The notes under the pieces: generated by a model | The model's input: the letters and a program-made list of their open reading frames with translations, nothing else | Database searches by the model: none | What the model was told of the DNA's origin: nothing | Shown here: piece by piece, positions 53,437-64,000 of the stretch | Layout of the letters: the number at the start of each line of letters is the position of its first letter | Position numbering within the stretch: the stretch's first letter is position 1 | Assembly: GCA_948144175.1 (NCBI GenBank) | Contig: CANXME010000552.1 | Coordinates: forward strand, 1-64,000 | Direction of reading: 5' to 3' | Length of the DNA stretch: 64,000 bases | From: Closterium sp. NIES-65 | Lineage: Eukaryota > Streptophyta > Zygnematophyceae > Desmidiales > Closteriaceae | Position numbers and translations under genes: made by a program

Positions 53437-53870
53437 TGTTGGGAACAATAAGTCTTAAGCGCCTCTGTCGTGTCGAAACTCTGGACACAAAAGCGAAGCA
53501 GTCCGAATCGAAGCATCGCGAGTCAACCCTCGGAGGTTAGGGTAACCGCCTGGAGGTTACGCAAAGGTCAAAGGTCAGCGAACTTTGACTTGACCAATAC
53601 AGCGCGACAGCAAGGACACACAACTGACTCGACATTGAGCAGTTGCCCGAGTCGCACTGTATCGAATCGCAACAGCAATACAGTTATTATATCTATTCGT
53701 ATTCCTTGTACTCTTATATAAAGCCTTGTATTTGCTTGTTTTAATCAACTTACTTTGCCCTCACATACTAGCGCAAGGTGGTTCAAGACCCTTTTACTCA
53801 ACGCTTCCGCTATTACAATCCTACTCAGTCTTTAACTCTACAAAGATCCTTAGGGCTTCTCAGCCCAACA
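53437..53870 (+). repeat. 5' LTR of copia copy 2
   Basis: 434 bp, TGTTGGGAAC to CAGCCCAACA. TATATAAA at 53715-53722 is the likely TATA box. Confidence 0.95.
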
Positions 53871-53929
53871 TGGTATGAGAGCAGTTAGAGTTAAAATTAT
53901 TATTCAGCAAACCTTACATCAAAGAAGAC

Positions 53930-56281
53930 ATGTCAACCAGAAAGGAGAGGAGCTCCTCCAACGGCTCTCCCGGTACTACTCCTACCCCACCACCTGTCTC
54001 TGGCCTACAGACAGAGGAAGGGACTACCACCAGACCAGCAGCTGGGTCCACGGAAACGCCAGCAGGCTTCGATCCAAGCATGATGGAGAAGTTTTTCTCC
54101 TTCATGTCCTTCTATGAGCAGCACCAGCAAGGAGCACCTGCGCAGTCAAACAACAGCAACAACAACAACGTGACTCCTATGAGTCTCGACGGCTCGTCCT
54201 ACGCACGCGGGATTCAACAACAACAACAGCAACCTACCTTTGCGCCGTACGAACCCCAGCGTGGTTCCGTCAGCTTCATGCCACAACCGCAGCCTGCACC
54301 GGGACAAGAAAAGGCATTGGACGCGTTACAAGTTCAATCGCAATTCGCGCATGTCCTCAAGCTGCAAACGACAAAGCCTTTCGACGGGAAAGACTTCTTC
54401 ACCTGGTCGTTCGAGTTCGAATTGATGATGGAAGGAGAACAGATTTTCGGCTTCTTCGACGGGTCCCTGCCATATCCAACAAACGGGACACAATATGAGA
54501 AGCAACAGTACACCTATCAATCCATGATGGCGTACACGATACTACTAAGAAACATTACCCCGACCCAGCAGCAGAACATCAGGACTTACCGAGGCTACGG
54601 CAACTCCGCGGAGCTCGCGTACAACCACCTGAAGAACCTGTATCAAGCAACAGACAGCGTAAATCAAAGCAGGTTAATGGCACAGTTAACAATGATTGAA
54701 ATGAAACCAGGCGAGAAAGGCATGGCTTATATCAGCCGCTGCCGCGAACTGCGCGACAAGCTTCTTCGATGCGGAGGGTCAATCTCTGAAGACGCCTTTG
54801 TCACGGTGGTCATCGGCGGTCTCGGCCCCCACTGGCGCTCCACGCGCGCCATATTACGAGCACACGGGAGGATATCCGAAGCGGCGCTCTGCGCCGAAAT
54901 CCACGCCGAGCAGCAGGATATGGACCTGCAAGAAGAAAGGCACAAGAAGAAATCATTAGCACCGGAGTTTGCGTTTCACACTCAGCGACGATACAACAGC
55001 AACAACAATCGACAACAGCAACAAATGAAGACGGTACCTCCGTTCTGTCACATCTGCAAGACTTTGGGTCATCCTCGCACGCACTGCCCATCTTGTCAGC
55101 AGTCGACGACATCACAGCGACAACTCCGGCCCTCAAGTTCCCAAGTTGCTTCAACACAAGCAACTCCGACGACCGCACTCCAAGCTTCAGCGACTTCAAC
55201 TGGACAACCTGCACAAGGAGCAAGAAACACTGTCAATTGCATGGTCAAGATAAACGACTCCTGCACAACAGAGTCACCACCGTACTACTCACCCGAAGAA
55301 CAACTTGACAACAGCACGCCTCGCCGCGAATCTCTTCAACCGAACCCAACGTACGCCGCCATCGCTCAAAGTGAACCGTCCGGCCAAGACACTTGGTTCT
55401 TGGATAGTTGCTGCGGACAACACATGTGCTCCGCCGGGCGCTTCGTTCAACGCGAGCATCGACTCCAGCGAGAAGTAGTCATCACGGTCGCCAACAATCA
55501 GAACCTGCGCACACGAAGACAAGGAGTGGTTCAACTTCAGTCACGAGAAACAAACGTCATACTACACATGTCAAAGGTACTTATCGCGGAGGGACTCGGC
55601 TACAACTTACTGAGTGTTAGCCAGCTGATGGCGAAAGGAATACACTTGGAAGCCGACAGCACCACCCAGGAGTTTAAGTTGTACCACGGGAAGGGCGGCC
55701 TTTACATCGGAAAGGCGGTGTTAAAGAATAACGTTTTCGTCCTTGACTTCGTCCCCGACCTGGGCACTGCCGACAGCGACGCCATCGTCAACTTCGCCGA
55801 TTGGACGCATCCCCCGGATCTTGATCCCGACTTCAGCCCGGAAGGTTTCTGGTACTCACACACCATTCCTGAAGCAGAACGAACACGAGCGTTAGCAACA
55901 ATTCGACAATCAGCAGCAGCAGAAACAACATCGGCAGCAGCAGAAACAACATCGGCATCAGCAGAAACAACATCGGCAGCAGCAGAAACAACATCGGCAG
56001 CATCAGAAACAACATCGGCAGCAGCAAAAACATCATCGGCAGCAGCAGAGACAACGTCGGCAGCAGCAGAAACATCATCGGCAGCAGCAGGACGCACTAC
56101 ACCAGGCATCATCAACGAAGCTCCACCAACACCCGCACAGCAGCTGAACCCGACACAACGAGAAGTCCACAGAAGCGCCAACCTCGTCGCCAGCTTCTAC
56201 TCCAACTCCGACACATATCGACGCTCACCCGGTCATCGCGCCTCCAAAGAAACCTGGCACGCACGATTGGGACATCCAAGC
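53930..56281 (+). pseudogene. gag-pol: copia copy 2 gag-pol, 5' part up to the inserted element
   Basis: ATG 53930 begins 'MSTRKERSSSNGS'. gag, zinc knuckle ('CHICKTLGHPRTHC') and protease ('WFLDSCCGQHMC') run in one frame, with no break where copy 1 has its frameshift. A linker of A-E-T-T-S-A repeats follows. The frame reaches the integrase N-terminus ('ETWHARLGHPS') and is cut there by the hAT-like element; a stop follows 15 bases inside the insertion. Confidence 0.93.
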
Positions 56282-56857
56282 CAGGGCCTGTGCTAGGTTT
56301 TGGGGCATCCTGAGGCCTCAGGGCAACTTTCCAGAATCTGAAAAAATGCCCTGATTTGTCAGGGCAACTTTTCGGAGGCTTCCTGTAATTTCAGGGCTTC
56401 TACAAAAAAATATCCTGGCCTGTCAGGGCAAAAATACAAGCGTTCAGGGTTCATAATAGTTGGTCAGCAAGCCAGGTTGAAGCTGCAGATATGCCTGCTC
56501 AGGGGACGGTTCGATCCGAAGACCTCATCTCTCGGAAGTAACTTTCTACTGCCTAGGCCATTTCTGGATGTGTAGATGGTTGATTCAGCGGTTACCGACA
56601 ATTTTGCCACGGGACCCCCCCCCCCCCCCCCCCCCCTCCCCCCCACCAAAAAACGCGTCAGGGCAGGCCTCGGCATTCATCCTGACGCTACAAGGAAGAA
56701 CACTACAGCCATTCTGAATGTTCAGGGTATTTCATATAAAAACATCCTGAGGCCTCAGGGTTAAAATTTACACTATTCTGAAATGACAGGGTAAATTTGA
56801 AACTACATCCTGAATTCAGGGTAATCAGGATGTTTTGCCCTGATAACGTGGGGCCTG
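56282..56857. mobile_element. hAT-like non-autonomous element (576 bp) inside copia copy 2
   Basis: Flanked by an 8-bp duplication, ATCCAAGC at 56274-56281 and 56858-56865. Ends CAGGGCCTG and, on the other strand, CAGGCCCC. No coding frame. The interior is filled with TCAGGG/CCCTGA words (more than ten) and a C-run at 56617-56646. Size and ends suit a hAT MITE. Confidence 0.9.
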
Positions 56858-56865
56858 ATCCAAGC

Positions 56866-59744
56866 AACACAACTTTAAATAACACGATAAGAGCAGGAGT
56901 TCTCGACAAAGACTCCCTACTACTACCAGACGGCAGAGAACTTCAAAAGGCACGAGGGACTTGCCTTACATGCCCCGAAGCTGACTTACCTCACCGACCG
57001 TTCGCTCCTCATCACAACCCGAGCGCACCGGCGTACGCACCACTCGAGAAGGTTTACAGCGACATCCTATACAATCGCGAACCAGGACAAGTCACCTACA
57101 ACTATACCATCACCTTCATCGACGCCGCCACTCGATATGTCTGGCATCTAAACCTACCCAGCCGCGACATGGCTCTCGCAGCGTTCGCCGCTTGGCTACC
57201 GGTAGCAGAGAGGGAATCGGGAGAAAAGCTGAAAAGCTTCCAGTCAGACGGAGGAGGAGAGTACACCTCTCAGCGCTTCAAGCAGTACCTTGCGGAAAGG
57301 GGAATCAAGCAACTCCTCTCCCTTCCCTACGCACATCAGCAGCAAGGCGTTGCAGAACGAATGAACAGGACTCTGCAGAACAGCATGCGCAAACTGTTAC
57401 GTGGCATGCGGCTACCCAACCACCAGTGGCCTGCAGCAATGGACCACGCTGTCATGCTGCACAACTTGCTTTCGTCGTCGTCACTTCCGAACAACGCATC
57501 ACCGCATCTGCTGTGGACAGGGAAGCAGGGCAGCACAAAATGTTACGAGTTTTCAGGTGCATGGTACAGTACCGACCCCCAGAAGCACGAGCGGGAAGAT
57601 TTTCACAACGGGCACAGTGGGGACTACACCTCGGCATCGAGAAAAATTACAACGCATGGAAAATCTTCGACGTCCACTCAAAGGAAACAGTAGCAGCACG
57701 TGATGTGATCTTCTACGAAAGACTCACCCTTCAAACGTACCTCGCCAACTTGCACGAGAATCAGGACCCCACAGGTGGCTTTCGTGGTGACCGAGCCTTC
57801 GCCTCAGCAGCGGACGAAGCAGACTGGGATGAACAGAACGTTGACAACGCATCGGAGGAAGCCAGACCTCTTCCGTTATGCTCCGTCGACGTGCCCATGG
57901 ACGAAGAAAACCCTCGCGAAAGTAACAACGCCGAAGTCTTCTATCACTTCGCCGACAATGGTTACGTAACACCTGCAACAGCCAACACCAACGAAGCAGA
58001 AAGGATAGGGCCAAATTTCATACCCGATCCAGAAGCGGGAGACGAAGCAGCCTATCCCGAGGACACAACACTCCCCCGCTACTCACAGACCGGACTGCAA
58101 ATCCTCGGCCTCGTCACCGCCGTCCATGGCTCCCCTCTTCCTAAAGAGCCTGCGACGGTTCAACAGGCTCTTGGGGGGGAACACAGAGAGAAATGGCGTG
58201 AAGCCATGGACAGAGAACTAAAAGCACTGGAGGAACGCAACACCTGGAAGGTCGTTCCCGCAAGCATAGCAAGGAACAAGACCATTCTCACCGGGAAGTG
58301 GGTCTTCCGCATCAAAACGAAAGCAGATGGCACAATTGAGAAGTTCAAGGCACGATGGGTCGTGCGAGGATTTGATCAAGAACAGGGCCGGGACTTCACA
58401 GAAACATTCGCCCCAGTCAGTCGACATACCTCTCTCCGAATACTTCTCGCCGTCGCCGCCATGAAGAAGAAGCTGCGACAAATTGATGTCGCCAACGCCT
58501 TCCTCTACGCACCTGTCGACGCCGACATCTTCGTCGAGCTCCCTCACGGCACCCACGGGGAACCCAACCAGGTCTGCCAGCTCCTAAAGTCTCTCTACGG
58601 AATCAAACAGGCCCCACGGCTGTGGCAACAACACCTGCACACCCGCCTCATCCGCATCGGATTCCGCCAATTGCCTCATGACCAGGGCATGTACCGACTC
58701 ACTAAAGGCGCCAACTACATCCTACTCATTGTCTACGTCGACGATCTCCTCTACATCGGCTCCACCGACGACGTCACCACCTGGTTCGAAGGGGAGCTGC
58801 AGAATGACCTCACGCTCACGGTATCTTCTACTGTCACGCAGTACCTCGGGCTCAACATCCGCGAAGAAGAAAACGCAATCTATCTAAGCACCGAGAAATA
58901 CGCCGACACGATCGCCAAGCGCTTTTCGCTCACACCTACCTCTATCGCCACGCCATACCGCTACACGGCAGGAAGTGACAAAGGAAACTCCGCTCCACTC
59001 AAAGCTGCCGGAATACGCGACTACCAGCGAAAACTGGGCTGTCTACTCTTCGCAGCTGTCACCTGTCGCCCAGACCTGTCCTACTCCGCTAGCCAGCTCG
59101 CTACCTATCTCAAGAGGCCTGAAGTAAATCACCTGGCAGAACTCGATCGCGCACTGCACTATCTCGTGAGCACGCCGACGATCGGCCTAACTTACCACAA
59201 GAACGAAGCCACGTCAACGAAACTAATCGGCTATGTCGATGCCGACCATGCCGGCGATCCAGATAACAGGCGCTCTCGCACCGGCTACGTCTATCGTCTC
59301 AAGCCTATCGGACCTATCTCCTGGCAGTCGAGTAAGCAGGCACTAATCGCTCTCTCTTCAGCTGAAGCAGAATATATCGCCCTCTGCTCAGCCACCAAGG
59401 AAGGACTCTACCTTCGCGAACTGCTCGAAGAAGCAAAGTTAGCTGAGTTACCCAACTTCACCCTGTTCTGCGACAACCAATCTGCAATTCGCATCGCCAA
59501 CAAAAGCGGATTCGCGAACAGAACAAAGAATATCGCTCTGCGATACTTCTTCGTGAAGGACGAGATCGAGAAAGGAAAACTCGAGTTATCCTACTGTCCC
59601 ACGTCCGAGATGGCAGCCGACTATTTGACCAAGAAACTCGGAAAACAGAAGTTCGAGTACTGCATGCTGCTGACTGGACAAGGCCACGTCACCATCAGGG
59701 ACACTCCAGAAGCGAAGGGGAGTGTTGGGAACAATAAGTCTTAA
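56866..59744 (+). pseudogene. pol: copia copy 2 pol, 3' part with a frameshift
   Basis: Resumes in the integrase ('TLNNTIRAGVLDKD', 'GTCLTCPEADLP', 'FQSDGGGEYTSQ') after the inserted element. Near 57538 an A run is four bases here but five in copy 1; the frame breaks and continues in another frame through reverse transcriptase ('YVDDLLYIG') and RNase H ('GYVDADHAGD', 'AEAEYIAL') to 59744. With the insertion this makes two separate lesions, so no full polyprotein can be made. Confidence 0.93.
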
Positions 59745-60156
59745 GCGCCTCTGTCGTGTCGAAACTCTGGACACAAAAGCAAAGCAGTCTGAATCGAAGC
59801 ATCGCGAGTCAACCCCCGGAGGTTAGGGTAACCGCCTGGAGGTTACGCGAAGGTCAAAGGTCAGCGACCTTTGACTTGACCAATACAGCGCGTCAGCAAG
59901 GACACACAACTGACTCGACATTGAGCAGTTGCCCGAGTCGCACTGTATCGAATCGCAACAGCAATACAGTTATTATATATATTCGTATTCCTTGTACTCT
60001 TATATAAAGCCTTGTATTTGCTTGTTTTAATCAACTTACTTTGCCCTCACATACTAGCGCAAGGTGGTTCAAGACCCTTTTACTCAACGCTTCCGCTATT
60101 ACAATCCTACTCAGTCTTTAACTCTACAAAGATCCTTAGGGCTTCTCAGCCCAACA
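59723..60156 (+). repeat. 3' LTR of copia copy 2
   Basis: 434 bp, same ends as the 5' LTR. The pol frame reads a few codons into it before stopping at 59744. Confidence 0.95.
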
Positions 60157-60229
60157 TTTCCCACGTAAACACCAGCGCACACCCTGCTAGAGCACCGATT
60201 GGTCCTTATGGCAGCTTCTGTGTGCCATT

Positions 60230-61383
60230 ATCAGACTTTGGAGTCTGAATCAGAGTCCGTTCAGACTTTTTTTTTGTACCTAGTCTGAACTCAAAGAATT
60301 TATTTATGTACCTTGTCTGATTTTCCAGAGTTTTTTCTTATGAGTTGTCTGAAATTTCAGCCTAATTTTACTAGGGTAGGCTGAGCCTCAGACTTGTATC
60401 GGGGGTACACTCTGCGCGCTTATCGGAGAGAAGTTTCCTGGAAGTTTCCTTCCGATATGCCCACTTTCGAGATGGCAGTGGAGTGCCAAGACATGAGCAA
60501 CACTCACTTCGACAACTGGGACATCGAAATACACTCGTTCGTCGCGAATATCTTCCAGTTACGCTGAGGAAATGGTTACGTGATTACGAGATTTCTGAAG
60601 ACAAAATCTCGTCACATGTAAGTTATCGCTTATGTACTGTAAAGAATAGGCGACTTTGATGCTGATTCGCTGTAAAAACATATGCAACACGCACTGGTGT
60701 GAATTGCGACGTTCCTGATTCGTAGTGAAAGTTTCGTGTGGCACTGTCTGATGCTTACATGCCACGCCGAGCAACAGCTTCTGCCTGCTGCCAGCTCAGC
60801 TGCGTGACACTTGGCCCACCTGATACAGATCGGGTGCTCTACTCGGGCCGAGGGTGTCGCGTGGCACTTGGCCGACCTGATACAGATCGGGTGCTCTATT
60901 CGGGCCGAGGGTGTCGCGTGGCACTTGGCCCACCCGATACAGATCGGTTGAACGATCGCATCGCTTGAAAAGCAAATCCAAAACTGACAAAATCGGCACA
61001 CATGCGAGAAAATGGGTACATAACGGTAATCACACACACGACAAAACGAAATGAGATCAGCAGCAGAGCAGAAACAACCATGCACTGCATGTGACAAAAA
61101 CACCGGAACGCCGCCGACATGAGCAGAGGCGATGCACGAGCACGAGCACGTTGCCTGATGCGTTGGTATGGTATGCTGTAATCAGCTTCAATGCTATTAT
61201 AACTGCTTTTACGAAAGTGCATGAACATCTTAAAATTTGAAGTAACTCTGACAGTTCAGACAAAAAAAAAAAATGCCTGTCTGAATTTTCAGACTAAAAT
61301 TTTGAGGCACCTCTGACAGACAGAGTTCCAGGAGGGGTGTACTCTGAGGCCTCAGACTACCTCAAAACGAATATAGGGGCCTG
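60230..61383. mobile_element. possible further hAT-like element nested in the outer one
   Basis: Right end TAGGGGCCTG (to 61383) is followed by GTGCCATC. The left side at 60222-60229 reads GTGCCATT, a 7-of-8 match for a target duplication, but the left terminus lacks a clear CAGGCCC. Both flanks of the segment are rich in CAGACT/TCTGA words and T-runs. The middle (60430-61230) is unrelated sequence that includes the 57-bp repeats. Confidence 0.4.
60800..60955. repeat. 57-bp tandem repeat, about 2.5 copies
   Basis: CACTTGGCC...GATACAGATCGG recurs at 60808, 60865 and 60922, exactly 57 bases apart. Confidence 0.95.
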
Positions 61384-61851
61384 GTGCCATCACGGACCGG
61401 CCTTGCACCCACGATGCTGCACTAGCCACCCACGACACAACGCTGACAGCATTGGACTTCAATATGACTACTAGGGCTACGACAAGCACAATCAGACTTT
61501 TACTTGAGTGTACTCTGAAAGTTTCATACTTTTTTTTAAACACACTCTGAACTTTAATACTTTTTTTTTAGACAACTCTGAGGATTTCAGACTAATAATG
61601 AGAGAGAGTCTGACGAATCAGACAGGCCAAAAACGAATCTGAGGGCCTGGTCCTGAGCTGCTCGAAGTTTGGCCCTGATTTTCGCGAAGGTGGCTGATTT
61701 TTAGCCCTTAACGATCACGGGCGCAGGTCAAATTCTAAACTTGAGATCCGGGCTTCCTTGAGAAATGTACGTGAGCCCTAAGGGCGTGTTACATTGCTTT
61801 TGGGTTGCGTAGCAACCTTATATATTCGTTTTCGCTTTTCGGTTGGCTGAT

Positions 61852-61899
61852 GTGAACAGTGAATTTCTTTTTTAAATTTTGAAAGAAATCACTGTTCAC
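61852..61899. repeat. inverted repeat, 18-19 bp arms
   Basis: GTGAACAGTGA plus ATTTCTTT at the left pairs with AAAGAAATCACTGTTCAC at the right (one bulged base), with a loop of about 11 bases. Confidence 0.9.
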
Positions 61900-62114
61900 A
61901 TAGCTTTCCCAATTCCAGTCATTCCATAATCGTCGATAAGCACGGCGATTGGAACAATTGGAGAATCGTTCTAGCACTAAAGATGATACGGTACCCAATG
62001 ATACACGAATACAAAGGACAACACAAAAAGTACAACAGTACCACCGAGAGACAGACATGGTACACAAAGGACCACAAAAACGATGGTGTACAAGAACCGT
62101 CGTACATATTTTGA

Positions 62115-62445
62115 CGGGAATACTAAATGCATCTATGCAACAACTGAGACTGATATGGTACGGAAGAGACGAGCAAAGCTGCCCCACCGACAATCACAAT
62201 CCCAGTTGCATACACGAGACACTTAACACCACACCCCCAAAACAAGCACATAAATGGTTACAAAAAGACAAGACAATGTTTAAGAAACACAAGACAATGT
62301 TTAAGAAAGTTTCAAAGCGAATGCTAAATGCATCAGTGCTGCAACTGAGATTGATATGGTACGGAAGAGGCTAGCAAAATTGCCCCACCGACGATCACAA
62401 TCCGAGTTGCATTCAGGAGGCACTTAGCACCACACCCTGAAGCAC
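62115..62445. repeat. imperfect direct repeat of about 130 bp
   Basis: 'CTAAATGCATC...CAACTGAGA...TGATATGGTACGGAAGAG...GCCCCACCGACRATCACAATCC' occurs at about 62122-62250 and 62324-62450. Between them a short GACAAGACAATGTTTAAGAAA repeat occurs twice. Confidence 0.85.
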
Positions 62446-62613
62446 GCACAACACACATATGCACATGGACGCACTCACACACATACAGGCTCACATATAT
62501 CCAGAGACACACAACGCAAAAACATACAGCTACTGCAATAAGCATGTAAGCATAATGAATGAATTTCAGCCTTGTATAAATTATCACTATCCTGTCCCCC
62601 GTTCCCCTCCCTC

Positions 62614-63165
62614 CAGGCCCTTAGATATCAGTGTAAAACACGCTGATTACGCTGATTTTGTAGCTCAGATTTTCGTTTTCCAGCATATGCTTCAAATTTG
62701 CATTGAAATTTCAGTATAACATACCTTGCCACACTGACCATTTTCCGTGTTTCTGTACAAGTAGCACTGACGAATCAGTGTAGTGTCGTGAGTCACACTG
62801 AAATGGACTAGACCGATTCGGGGTGGTACGCGTGTGTATAGTCTGTACCTGGCCCGGGATTCACGAGACCTCACTAGGCTGTACCTGGCCCAAGATTCGC
62901 GAGACCTCACTCACACACTTAACGATGCATGCGCTGTACAGATCGCGTGCCGACGTGTTTTTGCATCGTTGGAAGGAGCTCTCACAGCGATAAATTGTGA
63001 ACGGGAGATTCAACTTTGTATTTCTTTTTTACACTGATGGTTCAGTTTACTTATAACTTTTACAGTGGCAAAATCAGTATAAAGAAAACCATGAACGCTG
63101 ATTTGGACACCTGGGCGACTGGGGCACGCTGATCCATCAGCATACCCTCAAACCAATCTGAGGGC
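62614..63165. mobile_element. hAT-like non-autonomous element with CACTGA words
   Basis: Begins CAGGCCCTTAGATATC and ends AATCTGAGGGCC, matching inverted termini. The interior is dense in CACTGA/TCAGTGT and CGCTGAT words and has no long frame. Both flanks are CCCT-rich, so the exact target duplication cannot be fixed, and end coordinates are uncertain by a few bases. Confidence 0.65.
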
Positions 63166-63257
63166 CTCCCTCCCTCCCTCCCTCCCTCCCTCCCTCCCTC
63201 CCTCCCTCCCTCCCTCCCTCCCTCCCTCCCTCCCTCCCTCCCTCCCTCCCTCCCTCA
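63166..63257. repeat. (CCCT)n microsatellite
   Basis: About 22 uninterrupted CCCT units. Confidence 0.98.
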
Positions 63258-64000
63258 TTTCCCTCATCTCCCTTCTCCCCATCCCTTTTAACCGCAAGAA
63301 ACAAATGACAGAATCAACAGTAGAAAGTAAGAATGAAGAAAGGAGGGGGATCACTAGAAAACAGTTGAATACAAATAGCAAACCCTAACTGGGTTGTACT
63401 CGCTATAGAGCACCCCACTGCAGGCTAGATAATATAACATTCTAACACACCCCCATAGCCAAAGTGGGGTGGAATCAGCACAGTAAGCAAAGCAGAACAA
63501 GCTCAGGGTGGATCACAATGTCACCACACATTCTGAGCACAATTACAAGAAGCAACAGTTTAAAGTTCACAATTATGGGCAAAGCTAGTGGTAGTCACAG
63601 CGGGCAAGTGAGGAGGAGGAGGGACTGTGAGAGGAGAGAAGATGGGAGACGACGGCTGAAGCTGCAGACACACGGGCAACAGGAGCGGCTGGCACAGTGG
63701 CTACCGGGACAGCGCCCCGGACTACTGGAGTAACTGGCTCATGGGCTACGAGGAGCTACAGGAGCAACGGACCCACGGGCGACAGGCGCAGCAGGCTCTC
63801 TGGGCTACCAAGATAGTGCGCCCCGGACTACAGGTGCTGCGGACAACAAGACAACAGCCTCCACTCAACCTCCCCAAACAGTCCCACACCCCCCTACACA
63901 CACCCCCGGTTTCACCCCTAGCTCCACTCCCACATCACCCCCCTTAGTACCACTCCGACGGCTCCAACAGGTCCACCCCCCTCAGCGGCAGCTGCAGCAC
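63258..64000. other. end region with a possible degenerate LTR
   Basis: On the minus strand TGTTAGAATGTTATATTATC begins at 63452, directly after a purine-rich ATGGGGGTG. This is how many plant copia 3' LTRs begin after their polypurine tract. The other LTR end is not found before the CCCT array. The sequence from 63453 to 64000 has no recognisable pol and includes tandem-looking ACNGGNGNNACNGG-type Gly/Thr codon patterns. Identity is not settled. Confidence 0.25.

Larger units (their letters stand above)
53437..60156 (+). mobile_element. Ty1/copia LTR retrotransposon, copy 2, interrupted
   Basis: Plus-strand element of the same family as copy 1, 434-bp LTRs at 53437-53870 and 59723-60156, target duplication TTTCC at 53432-53436 and 60157-60161. 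Primer site TGGTATGAGAGC (53871-53882, one mismatch to the usual sequence). Purine tract 59709-59722. I count about seven LTR differences (near 1.6 per cent), so it is older than copy 1. The body is disrupted by a 576-bp hAT-like insertion at 56282-56857. Copies 1 and 2 are head to head, with only 59 bases between them. Confidence 0.97.
47066..61649. mobile_element. outer hAT-like non-autonomous element, split by nested insertions
   Basis: The 8-bp sequence GTCCTGAG lies at 47058-47065 and again at 61650-61657. Between them the DNA begins CAGGCCCCATAAAG and ends ATCTGAGGGCCTG, short inverted termini of the CAGG(G)CC type. An 8-bp target duplication with such ends is typical of hAT transposons. 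Own sequence is 47066-47321, 53383-53431 and 60162 onward. The arms are AT-rich and peppered with CAGACT/ACTCTGA words next to T-runs. No transposase frame is seen, so it depended on an element elsewhere. Both copia elements lie inside, so it is older than either. Confidence 0.75.
61658..62613. other. non-genic repeat-rich region
   Basis: Holds a hairpin (61852-61899) and a direct repeat (62115-62445). No coding sequence with family resemblance; short frames have low-complexity composition. Confidence 0.5.

Noticed and set aside
56797-56865. New start codon for the second part of copia copy 2 pol
   Set aside because: The ATG and following codons lie in the tail of the inserted hAT-like element, not in pol.

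Overview
The window is nuclear DNA of a plant-lineage (streptophyte) eukaryote. The proteins that could be assembled are plant-type: a URT1-type RNA uridylyltransferase, an SnRK1 kinase catalytic subunit, a SWEET sugar transporter, an AIPP2-like PHD protein, a two-thioredoxin-domain PDI with a D domain, and UTP6. Genes have GT-AG introns (one GC-AG), tRNA genes are of eukaryotic type, and there are Ty1/copia retrotransposons with a tRNA-iMet primer site. GC-rich coding DNA and long poly-Q, poly-A and poly-G insertions suggest a charophyte-grade alga (a zygnematophyte would fit), but I cannot name a species.

Layout. 1-999: 3' fragment of an unidentified gene (+). 1479-7464: URT1 (+), with frame breaks in its first exon. 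7954-10770: large unknown ORF (-). 12028-14581: SWEET, 6 exons (+). 15736-20114: SnRK1 alpha, 3 exons (+). 20899-27293: UTP6, 7 exons (-). 27422-27495: tRNA-Val(AAC). 27640-29835: AIPP2-like PHD protein, 4 exons (+). 30556-33177 and 34611-36079: two tandem paralogues of an unrecognised secreted glycine-rich family (-). 38124-38882: hypothetical ORF (+). 39424-39495: tRNA-Gln(CTG). 39672-43460: conserved plant-type protein of unknown function, 7 exons (+). 43748-46787: PDI, 11 exons (+). 47058-61657: a nest of transposons in which a hAT-like element, bounded by an 8-bp target duplication, holds two head-to-head copia elements; one of these is cut by a further hAT-like insertion. 61658-64000: repeats and another hAT-like element.

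The exon models for SWEET, SnRK1, UTP6, the PHD protein, both secreted proteins, the 39672 gene and PDI were built by hand from splice sites. Each sums to a whole number of codons with phases that agree, which is strong internal support. The genes are unrelated housekeeping or regulatory functions (RNA tailing, energy signalling, sugar transport, rRNA processing, chromatin reading, ER folding); no operon or cluster logic is expected or seen.

The most unusual feature is structural. Most multi-exon genes here carry nearby tandem, diverged partial copies of their own intron-exon junctions (called 'echoes' below). Acceptor-side echoes keep the intron end plus the first 30-110 bases of the exon; donor-side echoes keep the exon end plus its GT. 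They create many decoy splice sites. One SnRK1 echo is in frame and would duplicate the kinase activation loop. Several echo junctions in UTP6 and in a secreted-protein gene hold a palindrome built on TGAGTCGACTCA. I do not know of a description of this pattern.
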